Source of the DNA: Kwoniella bestiolae CBS 10118
Taxonomy: Eukaryota; Basidiomycota; Tremellomycetes; Tremellales; Cryptococcaceae
Assembly (NCBI RefSeq): GCF_000512585.2
Contig: NC_089245.1
Span: 1,798,001 to 1,862,000, forward strand
Direction of reading: 5' to 3'
Length of the DNA: 64,000 nt
Part shown: positions 60,984 through 64,000 of the stretch, piece after piece
How positions within the stretch are numbered: position 1 is the first letter of the stretch
Layout of the letters: the number at the start of each line of letters is the position of its first letter
The notes under the pieces: model-generated
What the model saw: the letters and a program-made list of their open reading frames with translations, nothing else
What the model was told of the DNA's origin: nothing
Databases searched by the model: none
Made by a program: the position numbers and the translations under genes

Positions 60984-63358
60984 TCACGCCACTTTCCTAC
61001 CCTGCACCCACATCCCCTTCCTATTCCTCTCATCACCAACACACCACCACCTCTCGAGGTTCTCGGTCCAACTATCATCATCCAGCTTGGTATCAGATGT
61101 CAGGTCAAACAAGTCTAATGCACCTGTACCTGTCGGTGTATCTTTGTTGGCCAGTTCGACTTTGAGATGAAGCGCAAGCAAGTCAGCAATCTTCATCGTA
61201 ATTTCAAATTAACAATTTGACTCAAATGGAAAAGAGAACTATCCATCTTCCCAAATATGAGAAGAGAAGGAACATTCTCGATCTCATTGACTCGAGGAAA
61301 GTGTTATAAGATCAAACCCCACTCACTCAATTGCGCATCAAACTCCATCCCCACTTCAAAGCACCCACCCAACCCCATGCCCTTCTTACCACCCCTCGTA
61401 GCAAGATACAAACTCTCCTTCCAATCCACCTTCAAATGATTACCTGCTCCCTCTTTATGAGCGGATTCAGCAAAACTACAATTCATAGATTCGCATCTTG
61501 CTCCTTCTCGCATTCGGGAGATGATAACTGCCTGACGCATCTGCGTTTGGATCGAGGGGGAATAACCTCCGGCGATATCTGTTCCTAGGCCTACGGAGAG
61601 GGAGTTGTCGATTGCTCTGAGAGTGGGACATAGATGATTAGCTCCATGCTTTGGATCATATGTCTGCCTTGCGTGGGTGATATATCAGGGGATGACGGAG
61701 GTGATGGAAGACAAACAATATGTGCAAGCAGGATTGCTTTAGAAGCACTCACTCTCGTAAGGGGAACTGCTTCTCTGACAAATAAGCATTCGACCTAGCA
61801 TCAAACCAAGCCATTAGCTCCAATGATTCGACGATCAGAGACAATTCAAACATGAACATACAAAGGACAATGGGCCATTGTGACCTGTCGATCTTTGACC
61901 AGCGGAATCATCTCCTCGTCCAGGTAAGTGACATGAGCTTGCAAGGTTTTAGGTCCTAAGAAGCCGAGCTGTGGGTGATCAAGCATGTCAGCATGAACCA
62001 TGATCATTGCCAATCATTTTCCTTATCAAGGTGCTATCAAAGCCATCCCAAGTGTAGATCCTTGACATTCAAGCCTCTATCTCCCTCACAGATCCTCTGA
62101 ACGACAACCCTTCTTCTGCCAATAATCGACCGAATCGAGTATCCTCCAGCATACCCTCCCAGCATAACCACCAACCCCGCATCGCATCTCAAATCACTAA
62201 TCTAAACGAGCTAAACCCACCTCATCCCAATACTCATGATCCCTCTTCCCCCTCTTCATAACCATATCCATCTGATCCCTCCCCTCGCACATATGACTCT
62301 GTATCCGTACGTCCCGTTGTTTTGCCAGCTTCTGTAATCCCACAAGTAGCTCGTCCGAGCAGACAGGGATGAACCGAGGAGTGATTATAGGTTGAACTAG
62401 TCTTTCGTGTGAGGGGTAGGTAGAGAGGTACGATTCGAGGGAGTCCAGGAATTGGGCGATAGATTGGAGAGAAGATGATGCAGAGGATTCGCCGTATGTT
62501 GGGCGCTACGTTGAAATCAAGATATCAGCCATGATCTACTGTACAGACATCCGGGCTTTTCATTGAAAATGAGAGTGGGTATAAGTGGTATTGAGAGGAT
62601 AGACTAGATAACTCACAGGAGACTGGTCCATCGATAATTTACCTATGAACCCTCTCAATCCCAATTCCTGCATCTTCTTGGCCAGTATCAAGCTGCAAGA
62701 GCAATGTCAGCGGGTCAGCGCGGGTGCATCTGGACAAGCAAGTAAAATCGGAGGACCAATAGCTCAGCCAAGCTGAGACCAACATCTCCACATGGCCTAT
62801 TCAAAGAAGAAAGGCAAACACAACCCACTTCGACTCCACCCCAATACTCCCAAAGAAACTCACACACCCCGTCCCATTATCCAACAACCTCCTAACCAAC
62901 CTCTCATAAACCCTCTCGGCCAATTCCCTTGACCCATCGATCCGTTCCTCTGCTTTGTAGGCGTATCGTTCGAGCCACTCCAGTAAGGGGAGGTCAAGTC
63001 CAGTACCGTTGAAGAGGTATTGCGGGGCGTGCAGGTGCAGGTCCGTAAATGAGGGGAGGAAGAAAGAGTGTGGGGGTATTTCAGTGGGGATGGTTGAGGT
63101 GGGGAGGGAGGAAAGAAGGAGTTGAGAGGAGTCGGAGTGGAGGGGAGCGAGGTGGGAGATGTATCCCTCTGGGGAGATGGCTATGCCGTTGAGATGGCTA
63201 TTAACATTGTTCGTGGGGTTGTATATTGATGTGACAGGGGGTAGAGCGATGGAAAGAGGATAGAGGAAAGAGGACTCACCCAGCAAATGATCACTTCGGA
63301 TCCTCAATTCTCCAGCAGAGGGGGTATCTATAAAAGTACCGACGAATAGCTGGGTCAT
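60984..63358 (-). CDS. Guanine deaminase
   Basis: Hydrolyses guanine to xanthine in purine salvage/catabolism (amidohydrolase superfamily). The start at 63358 gives MTQLFVGTFIDTPSAGELRI. The metal-binding HxH and substrate loop are FTDLHLHAPQYLFNGTGLDL, followed by PLLEWLERYAYKAEERID. Later exons read MQELGLRGFIGKLSMDQSP, TPRFIPVCSDELLVGLQKLA, QSHMCEGRDQMDMVMKRGKR, LGFLGPKTLQAHVTYLDEEM and TMAHCPL. The last conserved block is NSLSVGLGTDIAGGYSPSIQ, with the metal-binding Asp. The C-terminal exons are LATRGGKKGMGLGGCFEVGM and VELANKDTPTGTGALDLFDL, ending with TGA at 60984. About ten exons. All catalytic residues of the family are present. Confidence 0.92.
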
Positions 63359-63914
63359 GGTGAAATGGCAATATCAACTGTGGTTGTGCGAATCTAGGTA
63401 AGGACTATGATGGGTTCAATCTAAATTGATGTGGGTGATAGACGACGGTAGGATGTCTAGTGAGTGATGAACGGGTCACATCAAAGAAGAAGAAGAAGGA
63501 GAAAAAGTGAAGGAAAGATTATTACCTTGCCTCTACCTTCTTATATGTGTCTCATATCAAAGGAGATACGGTGATGTCGCACATACAGCACATGATAGAG
63601 CACAGTTAGATAACCTACTCTACTCATACGCACTGATAAGGAAACCACACGAGGTCAAATCATCCGATCTAACCGGATATCACAACTGCTCACTTCCAGC
63701 GGAAACAAGGACATTACCGGTACACCGAATCACCATCCTCATGCGATGCAGTCTACTCTCGGGCCTCGATATAAGCCGAAGTGAGCTTTGATATATCTTA
63801 TTCATGTCGTTGTGTCTCTGTTCACATTGATGGTATATAAGAATCTATATTACAGTGAATGAACAGAAAAAGAATATATGTATCATCGTCACCTTTGGTC
63901 ATACTCGTATCACC
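63359..63914. other. Guanine deaminase promoter side; no gene seen
   Basis: A + frame at 63507-63791 (94 codons) has no recognisable features. Confidence 0.4.
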
Positions 63915-64000
63915 TTACACATCCCATATGCTGTGACGAATAGCACCCCGAGAACTCTTCAACTCGTTCCAAAAGGTATCGCTTATGCCAGATAATTACT
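63915..64000 (-). CDS. Possible 3' end of a gene entering from the right (partial)
   Basis: On the minus strand a short open end reads ...SDTFWNELKSSRGAIRHSI and stops at the TAA at 63915. It looks like an amphipathic C-terminus, but 26 codons are too few to name it. Confidence 0.2.

Overview
The window looks like nuclear DNA of a basidiomycete yeast of the Tremellales (Cryptococcus/Kwoniella type). The evidence is a high density of short introns (about 40 to 100 nt, mostly GTGAGT/GTAAGT donors and YAG acceptors), fungal-specific genes (Pma1-type proton pump, Sch9, CreC, Opy2, fused ADE5,7), a basidiomycete-type seven-TM protein of the DUF6534 kind, and protein-level similarity of all recognised genes to fungal families. 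No tRNA, rRNA, transposon, CRISPR or viral element was recognised. Gene models below were spliced by eye; coordinates give the coding span including introns.

Left part (1-15.2 kb): the 5' part of a SYLF-domain (Ysc84/Lsb3-like) actin-patch protein (-), the plasma-membrane H+-ATPase PMA1 (-), a 5.5 kb divergent gene-free stretch, the G-alpha exchange factor RIC8 (+), and the small proteasome/TREX-2 protein SEM1 (-), which has a 16-nt microexon. From 15.2 to 19.7 kb lies a block of orphan, low-complexity reading frames on the + strand, two of them interrupted by in-frame TAG codons.

Middle (19.7-45.2 kb): the nutrient-signalling AGC kinase SCH9 (+), an orphan gene (+), the CreC/WDR20 WD-repeat partner of a deubiquitinase (+), a DUF6534-like membrane protein (+), a zinc alcohol dehydrogenase (-), an OPY2-like HOG-pathway membrane anchor (-), phosphoglucomutase PGM (-), whose start codon is split by an intron, and the bifunctional purine gene ADE5,7 (+), transcribed divergently from PGM.

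Right part (45.2-64 kb): splicing factor CWC15 (+), a His-rich orphan (-), glycine cleavage H protein GCV3 (+), a small single-TM protein (-), two more orphan genes (+), branched-chain aminotransferase BAT1 (+), a Myb-like ORF and a large Lys/Glu-rich nuclear-type protein (-), guanine deaminase (-), and a possible gene end at the right border.

Functional themes are nutrient and stress signalling (RIC8, SCH9, CreC, OPY2, PMA1) and core metabolism (PGM, ADE5,7, GCV3, BAT1, guanine deaminase). They are ordinary neighbours on a fungal chromosome and not an operon or a dedicated cluster. I did not find convincing evidence of a new multi-gene system. The most notable signals are the split start codon of PGM, the SEM1 microexon with a G19 intron tract, the duplicated motif in OPY2, and the orphan blocks.
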